DNA of 64,000 nucleotides, from positions 1 to 64,000 of the forward strand of contig DFJI01000040.1 of assembly GCA_002372235.1 (NCBI GenBank). The letters are read 5' to 3'. Positions within the stretch are counted from its first letter, which is position 1, and each line of letters opens with the position of its first letter. The notes under the pieces were generated by a model that worked only from the letters and a program-made list of their open reading frames with translations, did not search any database and had not been told where the DNA came from. Shown here in pieces: positions 1 to 8,821 of this stretch. The position numbers were made by a program, and so were the translations under genes. This stretch comes from Prevotella sp. UBA3675. GTDB taxonomy: Bacteria > Bacteroidota > Bacteroidia > Bacteroidales > Bacteroidaceae.

Positions 1-28
1 GCGAGAGCACAGGACTTGAAAGTCTGAT

Positions 29-3000
29 TTATTTCACTATTACCTTGATGGCCTTGCCGTTGCGAACCACGATGTTCAGACCGCGCTGCAACTTGTTGAC
101 CTTAGCACCAGTGAGGGTGTAGATGCCCTCAATCTGAGCATTTGCGGTGTTCACCACGCTCTCAATGCCTTCGGCAATCGGGCCGTTCCAGCCTTCGTTG
201 TTGCCCAGCTCGACGAGCGTCAGTGTCCAGCCACCTGCAGAGAACCAGCCGCCTGTGAATGCCTTCTCGTTCTCACCAGCCACACCAGCCTTCACACCGA
301 TGGTCAGCTCGTGGTTGGTCACTGTTACATTCATTTCCTGATGCTTCCAGCCGCGACCTTCACCGTTGTTGGCGTTGTAGATGGCTGAGTAGTAAGCATA
401 GAGAGGATCGGTCTCGCTCATTCCGGCGTCGATGGCTGCTTTAGCCTCTTCCCACAGAGGACCGCGTTTGTCGCTGGCAATAACAGACTCACCAGTCTCC
501 TCGTTCGTGTAGTAGTGGAGAGGAATCTCGGTGAATGCAGTATCGGCAGCAGCTACAGAGTTGAAGATGTAAGCACCTTCAGCCGGTGTACGTGTATAGA
601 CACCCACCTTGTAGGTTCCGTTGGGCAGATCCTTCACCAGCTGCCAAGCCTTGAAGCCCACCAGACCGATGTGGTCAATCACCTCTTCTGTCTCGGGATC
701 CTTCACGTCCTCAGAGTGGTAAGAGTCGATGTAGCGTGTGCTGGTGCCGTCGAACCACTGTCCGCTGGTAGTGTTCTTGTCGCCATTGCCGCGCACGAAG
801 TTCCAGCCGTCTTCCTTCTCGATGTTCGGGTTCTGGATGAATGCGGTGTAGTCCTTTGCGTTCTCGTCGTCCACGATGTTCTGCTTGTTCACCATAGCCA
901 TGAGGTTGTTCAGGGCCTTGATGTACTCGGTCACCACGTTAGCCAGCTGCATTTCGCCGATCAGCACGGCTTTCTGGGCAGCCATCAGCTGCTGCAGGGC
1001 AGCCTTACCGGTGGCCTGAGCCTCGTTGGCTACAGAGTCGGCAGCGTTATAGACGGGGATGTAGTCGTTGACATAGCTCTTAGTGTGGTTCACGATGCTG
1101 TCGATCTTGGTATAGGTAGCAGCGTCGCTGGCAATCCAGTTCATTGAGAAGTCGTAGGCGAACTCTGCGATTGCCTCGGCAGCTTTGTAGCCGGCACCGC
1201 CGTTTCTGGCCAGTGTCTCTGCGATGGTGGGCAGTGTCTTGCCTTCCTGCATGTACTCCTCGTATTTGGCCTCACTGGTCTGAGCCTCCTTGATGGCAGC
1301 TGTGAGGGCGCCCAGTGCGCTGATGTAGTCGGTCGAAGCACTGTACTTGGCGATGGTGTCGTTCAGAGCCTTCTTGTCGGCAGCGAAGTGCATCTTGTTA
1401 GCCAGCTCGTTGGCGGTAGCCACCTTTGCGTCGTAGGCAGCCTTCAAGGCATCGGGGCCAGCCTCGCCCAGGTAGTTCAGTTTGAAGTTAGTGGCGAGGA
1501 ACCAGCCAGCTGAGCCCGAACCGGTACCTGTACCCTCGGCACCGATGGTGAGGACTCCGTCCACCACGAGCACCTTCTGGTCGGCAGTCATGCTCAAGGT
1601 CTCCCACTCATATCCGTCCCATCCTTCCTTGGTCAGGCTTGAAGAAATCTTCTTCTCGGCTGTGCTCTCGGCATAGACGTGCTGGTCGGTCAGGCACTCA
1701 GCCTGAGTAATCAGGTCGGCGCTCACGGTGTAGTATCCGTTGGGCAGTCCTTCGATGGTCTGGCCTACGGCGATGGTTCCGTTGATGCCGCTGCCCCATG
1801 CGTTCCAGCAGCTGCGGTTGCGCTGCCAGTTCAGTCGCTGGTCGCCGCCGGTGTAGGTGCCCGTCACCTTCCAGCCCTCGCTGGTCAGGTCGTTGTTTGT
1901 TTTGCCTTCTTCATAGGTCTCTGCGTTCGGGAAGATGTACTCACCGTCCACGTTCTCGGGTTGTGCGGTCTCCTTGATGAACCAGGGACTCTTCACTAAG
2001 AAGGTGTAGTCGGCAGGATTGTCAATAGTAGCATCTTGAGTTAAGTAGTAGGCGCGGATGGCAGCATTGCCTTCCTCTACAGCGCCCAAGATCCATGCAG
2101 CAAAGTCTTCGCCTTCACCGGTGTACGGGCCTTCCTTGTAGTAGAGAAGCTTCACGATTACGGTCTGGAAGTCGGCCTTGCCAGGATAGTCGGTGGTCTG
2201 CATGATCTTGTCCATCTTAGCCAGCATGGCATCCACGTTCTCCATCTCTGCAAGAGCGTTCTTGAACTTTTCCATGACTGCGTCGGCTGCGTCGATGGCA
2301 GCAGCGAAAGCGTCGGCATCCTCTGTGTCAATGCCCTCCAACTCGAAGCTGTAGTCACCAATCTGACCAGCCAGACCGTCGTATCCGGCTGCGGTAGCAA
2401 GACCAGCCAGGTCGTTGCACTCATTCACCATGGCTTGGAGGATATCTGCACGATCGGCCTCGCCAATCTTGTAGAGCTTGATGCCGTCGAGGGCTACGAT
2501 GGGCTGACCGCCTGAACCGGCGTTGGCAGCCTCATAGCCGAACTGCATGGTGAAACGGGCTGTCGGGGTGAACTCGAACTCGTGCTTGGTCCACACCTGT
2601 GCTTGCAGGCCAGTACCTTCTTCGTCCTTGAACACATCGTTACGGCACTTAATCTGAGTCAGGTCTTTTGCCACAGCAGATGTGTTGGGGTTGATGTTGA
2701 TGGTCCAGTACTCCAGACGATACTTGGCGCAGGGCAGTTCCACTTCCTGGCTGAAGGTGGCACTGTTGGTCCAGCCGGCACGCAGGTACACGAAGCCTGT
2801 GCCACCGTCGAACTCGGTAGGACGTGCGGGTACGGCCAGATAGGTAGAGCCGTCGTCGGCGATAGGCACTGCCGTTGCAGGCAGGTCGTAGGCCACAGAG
2901 CCGAAGTAGGTCCACTCACACTGGGGGAAGTTAGCGTTCGACCAGAGCTTCCAGCCCTGAATGCGGCCCTTGAAGCCGTTCACGGCCTCCATCTTGCGTC

Positions 3001-3256
3001 CGTCGGGACGGTTCTGCGAGCTGGTGCTCTTCGGGCGTGCATACACGGTGCTGTCGGCAGCGATGTAGGCCCAGCTACGGTTGCTCAGCGAATGGTCGGT
3101 CTTGATGGCCTCTTTCATGGAGCCATCGGCCTGGAACGTCAGGTCCTCGTCGAACCCGGCATTCTTGATGAGGTACGTCATGTCCTCTTCTTGCCCTTGT
3201 GCGAACGATGGCATGGCCATCATTGCGCCCATTGCGAAAAGTAATAGTTTTCTCAT
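29..3256 (-). CDS. Large secreted multidomain protein with carbohydrate-binding-like modules
   Basis: This 1075-aa protein begins with a clear signal peptide ending in SFAQ. Three beta-rich, galactose-binding-like stretches are visible at about residues 30-275, 425-610 and 815-1040. Helical Ala/Lys-rich spacers separate them, for example KAAYDAKVATANELANK, which resembles FIVAR-type linkers. The second module carries TGTYTGGDQR, CWNAWGSGI and GLPNGYY, a combination repeated in the divergent GH128-like neighbour. The C-terminus (YTLTGAKVNKLQRGLNIVV, ending KVIVK) matches the short sorting-like motif of other secreted proteins here. No catalytic motif was recognised. A role in binding glycans at the cell surface is inferred. 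The stop codon is 29 bases from the window edge. Confidence 0.75.
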   Translation of the reverse strand: MRKLLLFAMGAMMAMPSFAQGQEEDMTYLIKNAGFDEDLTFQADGSMKEAIKTDHSLSNRSWAYIAADSTVYARPKSTSSQNRPDGRKMEAVNGFKGRIQGWKLWSNANFPQCEWTYFGSVAYDLPATAVPIADDGSTYLAVPARPTEFDGGTGFVYLRAGWTNSATFSQEVELPCAKYRLEYWTININPNTSAVAKDLTQIKCRNDVFKDEEGTGLQAQVWTKHEFEFTPTARFTMQFGYEAANAGSGGQPIVALDGIKLYKIGEADRADILQAMVNECNDLAGLATAAGYDGLAGQIGDYSFELEGIDTEDADAFAAAIDAADAVMEKFKNALAEMENVDAMLAKMDKIMQTTDYPGKADFQTVIVKLLYYKEGPYTGEGEDFAAWILGAVEEGNAAIRAYYLTQDATIDNPADYTFLVKSPWFIKETAQPENVDGEYIFPNAETYEEGKTNNDLTSEGWKVTGTYTGGDQRLNWQRNRSCWNAWGSGINGTIAVGQTIEGLPNGYYTVSADLITQAECLTDQHVYAESTAEKKISSSLTKEGWDGYEWETLSMTADQKVLVVDGVLTIGAEGTGTGSGSAGWFLATNFKLNYLGEAGPDALKAAYDAKVATANELANKMHFAADKKALNDTIAKYSASTDYISALGALTAAIKEAQTSEAKYEEYMQEGKTLPTIAETLARNGGAGYKAAEAIAEFAYDFSMNWIASDAATYTKIDSIVNHTKSYVNDYIPVYNAADSVANEAQATGKAALQQLMAAQKAVLIGEMQLANVVTEYIKALNNLMAMVNKQNIVDDENAKDYTAFIQNPNIEKEDGWNFVRGNGDKNTTSGQWFDGTSTRYIDSYHSEDVKDPETEEVIDHIGLVGFKAWQLVKDLPNGTYKVGVYTRTPAEGAYIFNSVAAADTAFTEIPLHYYTNEETGESVIASDKRGPLWEEAKAAIDAGMSETDPLYAYYSAIYNANNGEGRGWKHQEMNVTVTNHELTIGVKAGVAGENEKAFTGGWFSAGGWTLTLVELGNNEGWNGPIAEGIESVVNTANAQIEGIYTLTGAKVNKLQRGLNIVVRNGKAIKVIVK

Positions 3257-3322
3257 GTTAGTAAATAAATAAAGTTAGTAAAAAAATGTAGATACAGAAG
3301 TCGAGGTTTTAGGAAGTCAAGC

Positions 3323-3427
3323 TTAGCGAAGTTCTATCTTTTTCTGCTTGTTGAAGTGATATACAGCGATAGCCAGCCCTATAAGGCCAAGAGCCGCCAT
3401 AATTAAGAATGTGTATGCAAGATTCAT
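3323..3427 (-). CDS. Tiny single-pass membrane peptide (34 aa)
   Basis: An ATG eight bases after the stop of the 89-aa membrane gene opens a 34-codon frame: a hydrophobic helix (about residues 4-21, TFLIMAALGLIGLAIAVYHF) followed by a basic tail, KQKKIELR. The tight same-strand spacing and clean helix-plus-positive-tail layout argue for a real small membrane protein co-transcribed with its neighbour. Function is unknown and no family was recognised with certainty. Confidence 0.5.
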   Translation of the reverse strand: MNLAYTFLIMAALGLIGLAIAVYHFNKQKKIELR

Positions 3428-3435
3428 AACGATGC

Positions 3436-3705
3436 CTATTTTGATTTGCGAATTAAATATATTCCACTCAAGACGAAAACAATAACGGCAGTTAAGCCTG
3501 ATAAGGCTAGTGGCCAGTAATCAATGTCTTGATTCATTAGTCCTGCCAATAGAACTCCTCCAATAACCAACTTTGCCATATCAAGACAGAAATCGCCCAT
3601 CTTTTCAGGAACTTTGTCTTTTTTGTCATTTGTTTCTGACTCAATTAGTTCCAATTGTTTGTTCAGAGTCGGTTGAGGCTTGTTTCTCTCTCTTCGCTTG
3701 CTCAT
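3436..3705 (-). CDS. Small two-helix membrane protein (89 aa), unknown function
   Basis: The charged N-terminus (MSKRRERNKPQP, then a Lys/Glu-rich stretch to about residue 35) is followed by two hydrophobic helices, around residues 43-60 (LVIGGVLLAGLM) and 66-85 (LALSGLTAVIVFVLSGIYL), and an RKSK tail. This topology would put both termini in the cytoplasm. A TAAATTTG -7 box lies just upstream at 3713-3720. It appears to form a two-gene unit with the 34-aa ORF that follows. Similar tiny DUF-type membrane proteins are common in Bacteroidales; the exact family is not certain. Confidence 0.65.
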   Translation of the reverse strand: MSKRRERNKPQPTLNKQLELIESETNDKKDKVPEKMGDFCLDMAKLVIGGVLLAGLMNQDIDYWPLALSGLTAVIVFVLSGIYLIRKSK

Positions 3706-3712
3706 TTGGGTG

Positions 3713-3720
3713 CAAATTTA
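3713..3720 (-). promoter_or_regulatory. Bacteroidales -7 box for the small membrane gene pair
   Basis: TAAATTTG on the minus strand matches the TAnnTTTG consensus, 8 bases before the ATG of the 89-aa gene. Confidence 0.45.
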
Positions 3721-3836
3721 ATGTTTTTTCTTTAAAACAAGACATCTGAATATAAAAAAAATGTAATTAAATATGAATTTTGACTTGATTTATATCATTT
3801 TTAGCATAAAAAGCTCCATTATCTTTAAGTTTTTTC

Positions 3837-3844
3837 TATCTTTG
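3837..3844 (+). promoter_or_regulatory. Bacteroidales -7 box for the GH128-like gene
   Basis: TATCTTTG matches TAnnTTTG and is followed by GC. It lies 45 bases before the ATG at 3890, in an A/T-rich region. Confidence 0.55.
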
Positions 3845-3889
3845 CATACAAACAGAGCAATAACTAATAATTAAATACGTGCTATAAGT

Positions 3890-6800
3890 ATGAAATTGAA
3901 AAAAATCATTCTTCTGTTGTTGACTGTTTCCACTCTGGCGGCCACAGCTGCCAACACCAAAGAGACTGTCAGCCAGGTGGAAGGCACCGTCACGCTGACC
4001 GCCGACGTCGATTACATTGTGAATGGGGAAGCCCCCTTCGCCGAAGGTGCACTCGTGAACATCGAGAACACCGACCACGCCGTGCTCATCGTGGAGCGCG
4101 TGAAGCCCTCCCGGCTCATGGCCACCACGCTGGGCGAGTCGCTGCTGTCACGACATGTGCAGATAGGCGGCAGCGTGGCTCGCAACAACGTGAACTGCCA
4201 GGTGCGCCCCTACGGCACGCGCGGCTCCATGATCCTGCCCTACGCCACGGCGGCCTATAAGCCGCTCACCGTCTATACGGAGCAGAACTTCGGGGGCGAG
4301 CAGTCGAGCAGCTTCGGACTGGAGAACACGGGCGGCTACATGAACACCATGACCGACCAGCAGCTGAACAACCGCGTGCGCTCGTTCCGACTGAAGCGCG
4401 GCTACATGGTGACCTTCGCCACGGGCAAGAGCGGCTATGGCTACCAGCGCTGCTTCATTGCCAACGACCAGGACCTGGAGGTGGCTGAGCTGCCACAGAT
4501 TCTCGACGAGAAGATCACGAGCTACCGCATCTTCAAGTGGAACACCCTGGGCAAGAAGGGACTGGCCAGCTCCACCAACGCCCATGCCTGCGACACGCTC
4601 AACGTCATCAGCTGCTACGACTGGGGCGTGGGCCACGACATGAACCCCGACGTGGAGTGCGTGGCCAACCACCTGTATGAGGACTATCCCTCGTCGGCTG
4701 CCTGCGGACAGGCCACCTGGACGGGCCACATGAAGACCAACAACGAGCCCCGCAACTCGAGCGACGACAAGCCGCAGTCGCTCACCACCATCCTCGACAA
4801 CTGGCAGAACCTGATGCGCACTGGCATGCGCCTCTGCTCGCCCTCGTCGTGGGACGGCAGCGACTATACCGATGGTAGCGGCTTTATTAAGACATTCCTC
4901 GACTCAATCGATGCGCGCGGCTGGCGCTGCGACCTCGTCGATCTGCACTGCTACTGGCTCATCGACAACTTCAACAACCTGGGCACCATGCAGTCCAAGT
5001 ACAAGCGACCGCTCTGGATCTCGGAGTGGATATGGGGCGCTTCGTGGAACAAGAACGGCGCCTTCGAGAGCGGCAAGACCGACGGCGACATTGCCTGGGG
5101 TGTGGAGCAGATCTACAACAAGCTGAACTCCTATGGCTACGTGGAGCGCTACTACTACTGGAACAGTGAGTCGAAAGGCAAGCTCTACAACAGCGACGGC
5201 TCGCTCACGCAGGCCGGACGCAAGTATCGCGACATGCTCTCGGGCATGGGCTACAACAAGAGCTACGAGAAGATTCCCAACCTGCCGCGCATGCGAGGCG
5301 GCTTCCGCGACTTCCGCGTGAGCGAGACGCCCGACGGGCAGGCCCGTATCACCTGGCACGAGTACGACGGCGAGTACAATCAGCTCATGGAGGTGCTGCG
5401 CAAGCTGCCCGGACAGCCCTGGCAGACGTGGCAGACCGTGCGTCCCGACGACGGCGAGGCCGACTACGCACTGACCGATGCCGACTATACAGAAGGCACG
5501 CGCTACCGCCTGCACATACGCTCCTACAGCGGGCGCGACTACTGGAGCTCGGAGGACATGGAGCCCGGCGAGGCCATCGAGACTGCCGGCGGCATTCGCT
5601 ACGTGGGCGGCAACCTGGTGATGAACGGCGACTTCCAGATGGGGCTCGACGGATGGGTCAACGGCGAGGGTCAGCCCCTCGCGCAGCCGTGGTTCGAGGT
5701 GCTGCCCAAGCGTCTCACCGACGGCAACTACCTGCAGTGCTTTGCCAATATGGGACAGACGGGGGCAGGCTCCATTCGCACCGCCTTCGACGTGGAGCCC
5801 AATCAGGACTACGTGATTCGCGTGGCCATGTGCAACGCGGGCGAATATATTAAGGTGGACCTCCGGCAGAAGGGCAGCACCGCCGACGCGAACAAGGCCA
5901 CGCTGCAGTCCGACAGCTACTGGTCAACCAAGCAGGCCGTGTTCAACAGCGGCAACAACAACGAGGCCGTGCTCTCCTTCCGCTGGCTGGCCGGTACGGC
6001 TCAGATAGCCGACATAGAGCTGCGCAAGCTCTTTGCCACCGAGGCCGAGGCACTGGCCAACGGCGACCAGCTCACGCGGCAGCGCAATGAGCTGCTGAAG
6101 CCCTATACTGACGCACTGGAGCGGCAGGCCACTGACTCGCTGCTCACCGTGGCACGCGCCCTTGTGCACTTCGACTTCGAGGGGCGCGAGGCCCTGCAGG
6201 CTGCCATCGATGCTGCCGACCGCCGTCAGCTACAGCAGGCCCTGAGCGGCTACTTAGTCATGGAGGAGGCCGAGGCGCAGCCGCAGTCGCCCTCGTTTGA
6301 GAGCACCGACGGCTGGCTCACGAAGGTGGGCACCTTCACCGGCGGCGACCAGCGCACGGCCACACAGCAGGACAAGACTTGCTGGAATGCTTGGTGGAGC
6401 GGCATCAGCGCTGCCGAGGGCAAGAACCAGACAATGGAGATACGACAGCGCATCGGCGGACTGCCCGAGGGGCTCTATAGCTTGGAGTGCAAGGCCGCCA
6501 CGCAGCACTACTGCCTGAGCGACCAGCATGGGTTCCTGAGAGTGGAGAGCTCGGAGGACTCGGAGAACTCGGAGCTCTCAGAGAATTCAGAGCTCTCAGA
6601 GAACTCGGAGCTCTCTTCCCTCCCTCTCTCGGCAGTGACCCCGCTGCTGCAGCGCGACTACCTCGACATTCCCGGCACCATCGGTGCCTGGCAGACACTC
6701 ACCACCACACCCGTCTATGTGAGCGGTGCCGCCACCGACACGCTCGTCATCGGCTTCACCTCGTCGAAACAGGGTGCCACCGACTTCGCCTGGCGCCGCT

Positions 6801-7474
6801 ACGGCACCAACGAGACGACCTCGAACACGGGCGACCAGCGCGAGGGATGGTGGTGCGCCACCGACTTCCGCCTGCTCTATCACCCCATCTTCCGCTTCAC
6901 GGTGGTGCCCGGCCAGTGGGGTACGGTGTGTCTGCCCTACGCCTATCGCGTGCCGCAGGGCATGAAGCTCTACCGCGTGGCGGGATTGCTCCAGGGCTAT
7001 CAGCAGCTGTGCTTGGAGGAGGTCACCGAGACGGAGGCAGGCATGCCCTATATCTACAAGAGCGAACAGCAGGAGGCTGTCTATTTCACTGCTGGCGAGA
7101 CGCACAATCCCCGCAGCTACAATAACCTGCGTGGTTTCCACGTCACCACCACCCAGGCCCGCGTGGGTCACTACCTGCTGAAGGACGGCGTGTGGAAGCG
7201 GCTCACGGCTCGCGAGCAGATAGCTGACTACTCGGCCATCATCACCACGGTGGGCGACATGACCGTCTATGACAGCTGGGACGGCACGACCATGCCCATC
7301 GAGGGTGCCGACGACGAGATGAGAGCGCTCGGAATAGGTAGAATGGATGATGCTGAACCATCGGCTCCCGCCCGCTACTACGACTTGAACGGGCGACAAG
7401 TGAAAACACCGATCAGCGGTCACCGAGTGGTGATTGAACAGCAAGGAAAGACCATAAAGAAAGGAGTGCGATGA
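3890..7474 (+). CDS. Secreted GH128-like glycoside hydrolase with accessory modules
   Basis: This 1194-aa protein has a signal peptide (cleavage near ATAAN). Residues about 110-200 look like a beta/gamma-crystallin-type motif (LTVYTEQNFGG, VRSFRLKRGYM). The catalytic part (about 230-460) resembles the Asl1-like Glyco_hydro_cc fold of GH128 beta-1,3-glucanases: KTNNEPRN supplies the likely acid/base Glu and LWISEWIWG the likely nucleophile Glu. An FnIII-like region, a CBM4/9-like region (about 575-705) and a TGGDQR/CWNAW module shared with the divergent neighbour follow. Residues 886-909 are a (Ser-Glu-x)8 array described separately. The tail, YYDLNGRQV to KKGVR, is a degenerate sorting-like motif. 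A beta-glucan substrate is inferred from the family only. Confidence 0.75.
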   Translation: MKLKKIILLLLTVSTLAATAANTKETVSQVEGTVTLTADVDYIVNGEAPFAEGALVNIENTDHAVLIVERVKPSRLMATTLGESLLSRHVQIGGSVARNNVNCQVRPYGTRGSMILPYATAAYKPLTVYTEQNFGGEQSSSFGLENTGGYMNTMTDQQLNNRVRSFRLKRGYMVTFATGKSGYGYQRCFIANDQDLEVAELPQILDEKITSYRIFKWNTLGKKGLASSTNAHACDTLNVISCYDWGVGHDMNPDVECVANHLYEDYPSSAACGQATWTGHMKTNNEPRNSSDDKPQSLTTILDNWQNLMRTGMRLCSPSSWDGSDYTDGSGFIKTFLDSIDARGWRCDLVDLHCYWLIDNFNNLGTMQSKYKRPLWISEWIWGASWNKNGAFESGKTDGDIAWGVEQIYNKLNSYGYVERYYYWNSESKGKLYNSDGSLTQAGRKYRDMLSGMGYNKSYEKIPNLPRMRGGFRDFRVSETPDGQARITWHEYDGEYNQLMEVLRKLPGQPWQTWQTVRPDDGEADYALTDADYTEGTRYRLHIRSYSGRDYWSSEDMEPGEAIETAGGIRYVGGNLVMNGDFQMGLDGWVNGEGQPLAQPWFEVLPKRLTDGNYLQCFANMGQTGAGSIRTAFDVEPNQDYVIRVAMCNAGEYIKVDLRQKGSTADANKATLQSDSYWSTKQAVFNSGNNNEAVLSFRWLAGTAQIADIELRKLFATEAEALANGDQLTRQRNELLKPYTDALERQATDSLLTVARALVHFDFEGREALQAAIDAADRRQLQQALSGYLVMEEAEAQPQSPSFESTDGWLTKVGTFTGGDQRTATQQDKTCWNAWWSGISAAEGKNQTMEIRQRIGGLPEGLYSLECKAATQHYCLSDQHGFLRVESSEDSENSELSENSELSENSELSSLPLSAVTPLLQRDYLDIPGTIGAWQTLTTTPVYVSGAATDTLVIGFTSSKQGATDFAWRRYGTNETTSNTGDQREGWWCATDFRLLYHPIFRFTVVPGQWGTVCLPYAYRVPQGMKLYRVAGLLQGYQQLCLEEVTETEAGMPYIYKSEQQEAVYFTAGETHNPRSYNNLRGFHVTTTQARVGHYLLKDGVWKRLTAREQIADYSAIITTVGDMTVYDSWDGTTMPIEGADDEMRALGIGRMDDAEPSAPARYYDLNGRQVKTPISGHRVVIEQQGKTIKKGVR
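6545..6616 (+). repeat. GAGNNCTCN 9-bp array, in frame, encoding (S-E-x)8
   Basis: Eight 9-bp units read GAG-NNC-TCN (one unit has AAT for the middle codon) and encode Glu-Ser/Asp/Asn/Leu-Ser repeats inside the GH128-like protein. The first 17 bases of the array are identical to the intergenic array at 36680-36736, read on the opposite strand. Each unit contains the palindrome GAGNNCTC. Confidence 0.85.
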
Positions 7475-7490
7475 GCACTCCTTTCTTTTT
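7457..7490. terminator. Hairpin terminator between convergent GH128-like gene and kduD
   Basis: AAGAAAGGAGTGC pairs with GCACTCCTTTCTT and is followed by a T run. The 5' arm overlaps the last codons of the GH128-like gene. The A-rich/T-rich flanks could serve both strands. Confidence 0.75.
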
Positions 7491-7509
7491 GTGGGTGATG
7501 AGAATTTTT

Positions 7510-8313
7510 TTACTTCGGCTGCTTGCCGATATAGGCCAGGATGCCGCCATCTACATAGAGCACGTGGCCATTGACGGCGTCGCTGGCGTGAGAAGCCAGG
7601 AACACGGCGGGACCACCCAGCTCAGAAGGATCGAGCCAGCGGCCAGCAGGAGTCTTGGCACAGATGAACGAGTCGAACGGATGACGGCTGCCGTCCGGCT
7701 GACGCTCGCGCAGCGGTGCAGTCTGAGGCGTGGCGATGTAGCCCGGGCCAATGCCGTTGCACTGGATGTTGTACTCGCCATACTCTGAGCAGATGTTGCG
7801 GGTGAGCATCTTCAGGCCGCCCTTGGCAGCAGCATAGGCCGAAACAGTCTCGCGGCCCAGCTCCGACATCATGGAGCAGATGTTGATGATCTTGCCCTCC
7901 TTGCGCTCCATCATCTCGGGAATCACGGCTGAAGCGCAGATGAACGGACCCACGAGGTCGATGTCGATGACCTGCTGGAACTCCTCGCGCTTCATCTCGT
8001 GCATGGGGATGCGCTTGATGATGCCGGCGTTGTTCACCAGGATGTCGATCTGTCCCACCTCCTTGTGAATCTGCTCCACGAGTGCCTTCACGGCTTTCTC
8101 GTCGGTCACGTCGCACACGTAGCCCTTCACGTTCTCAATGCCGGCCTCCTTGTAGTTGGCCAGACCGCGCTCCAGTGCAGCCTCGTTGATGTCGTTGAAG
8201 ATAATGTTTTTGATACCTGCTTCAACGAATGCCTTCGCAATGTTGAAGCCAATGCCGTAAGAGGCGCCGGTAATCCAGGCGTTCTTACCGTCTAATGAAA
8301 AAAGATTTTTCAT
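7510..8313 (-). CDS. kduD: SDR oxidoreductase, 2-dehydro-3-deoxy-D-gluconate 5-dehydrogenase / gluconate 5-dehydrogenase
   Basis: This 267-aa classical short-chain dehydrogenase has the Rossmann motif TGASYGIGFNIA (residues 16-27), the NNAG motif (LVNNAGIIKR) and the active-site YxxxK (SAYAAAKGG), with an IGPGYIATPQT substrate loop. Proteins of this type interconvert 5-keto and hydroxyl groups in the hexuronate/gluconate pathway. With kduI close by on the same strand, a role in 4-deoxy-5-keto-uronate breakdown from pectin or glycosaminoglycans is likely (DKII to KDG). Gluconate 5-dehydrogenase is the alternative name for the same subfamily. A four-helix-bundle gene separates it from kduI. Confidence 0.85.
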   Translation of the reverse strand: MKNLFSLDGKNAWITGASYGIGFNIAKAFVEAGIKNIIFNDINEAALERGLANYKEAGIENVKGYVCDVTDEKAVKALVEQIHKEVGQIDILVNNAGIIKRIPMHEMKREEFQQVIDIDLVGPFICASAVIPEMMERKEGKIINICSMMSELGRETVSAYAAAKGGLKMLTRNICSEYGEYNIQCNGIGPGYIATPQTAPLRERQPDGSRHPFDSFICAKTPAGRWLDPSELGGPAVFLASHASDAVNGHVLYVDGGILAYIGKQPK

Positions 8314-8368
8314 TTAATTCTAAATTTTAAGTTTTAAATTATAATTAATAGGTGAAAATAAAATGCTC

Positions 8369-8743
8369 TTATTGCTTTTCCAATTTAATTTTACGGAGCA
8401 TAGTGAGGGTTATCGAAGTTCCCAGCTTGACAAGCTCCACGCAGTCGCTCTGAAGTGATTTATACAGTTTCTCATCCAGCAATTCCACACGGTAGGCAAG
8501 CTCAAGCCAATAGAGTGTCTCCTCAGCTTCCTTCAATGCTATGGAATACTTGTGAACGAAATCTGCATCAGACTCAGCTTTGATGGCTTCTGATATATTA
8601 GCGCCAATTGATGTGCCAGAACGAAACACCTGATCGGCAAGAGTATATTTTTTATGCTGAATCAGATATTCATTCAGATGATAGATCCGCACAGCATAAT
8701 CCATACTTTTTTTTCTTATTAAATTATCTGCTCTATTTGGCAT
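8369..8743 (-). CDS. Four-helix-bundle protein (S23 / 23S rRNA intervening-sequence family)
   Basis: This 124-aa helical protein carries the family hallmark SGTSIGANISEA (about residues 43-54) and the later KEAEETLYWLELAYR. Members were first seen encoded in 23S rRNA intervening sequences and form pentameric four-helix bundles. Here it stands alone between kduI and kduD, flanked by A/T-rich spacers of about 55 and 78 bases, so it is probably an insertion into the kdu operon. Its molecular role is unknown. Confidence 0.85.
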   Translation of the reverse strand: MPNRADNLIRKKSMDYAVRIYHLNEYLIQHKKYTLADQVFRSGTSIGANISEAIKAESDADFVHKYSIALKEAEETLYWLELAYRVELLDEKLYKSLQSDCVELVKLGTSITLTMLRKIKLEKQ

Positions 8744-8821
8744 TTACTTTTTAATTGAATAACTCGCGTCAGCTTATAATTGAGAATTTATAATTCATAA
8801 TTAGATTATAGCGACCAGAAC

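Noticed and set aside
6596..7444. 282-codon minus-strand frame inside the GH128-like gene
   Set aside because: Antisense shadow of a gene with clear domain motifs; no start context or family.
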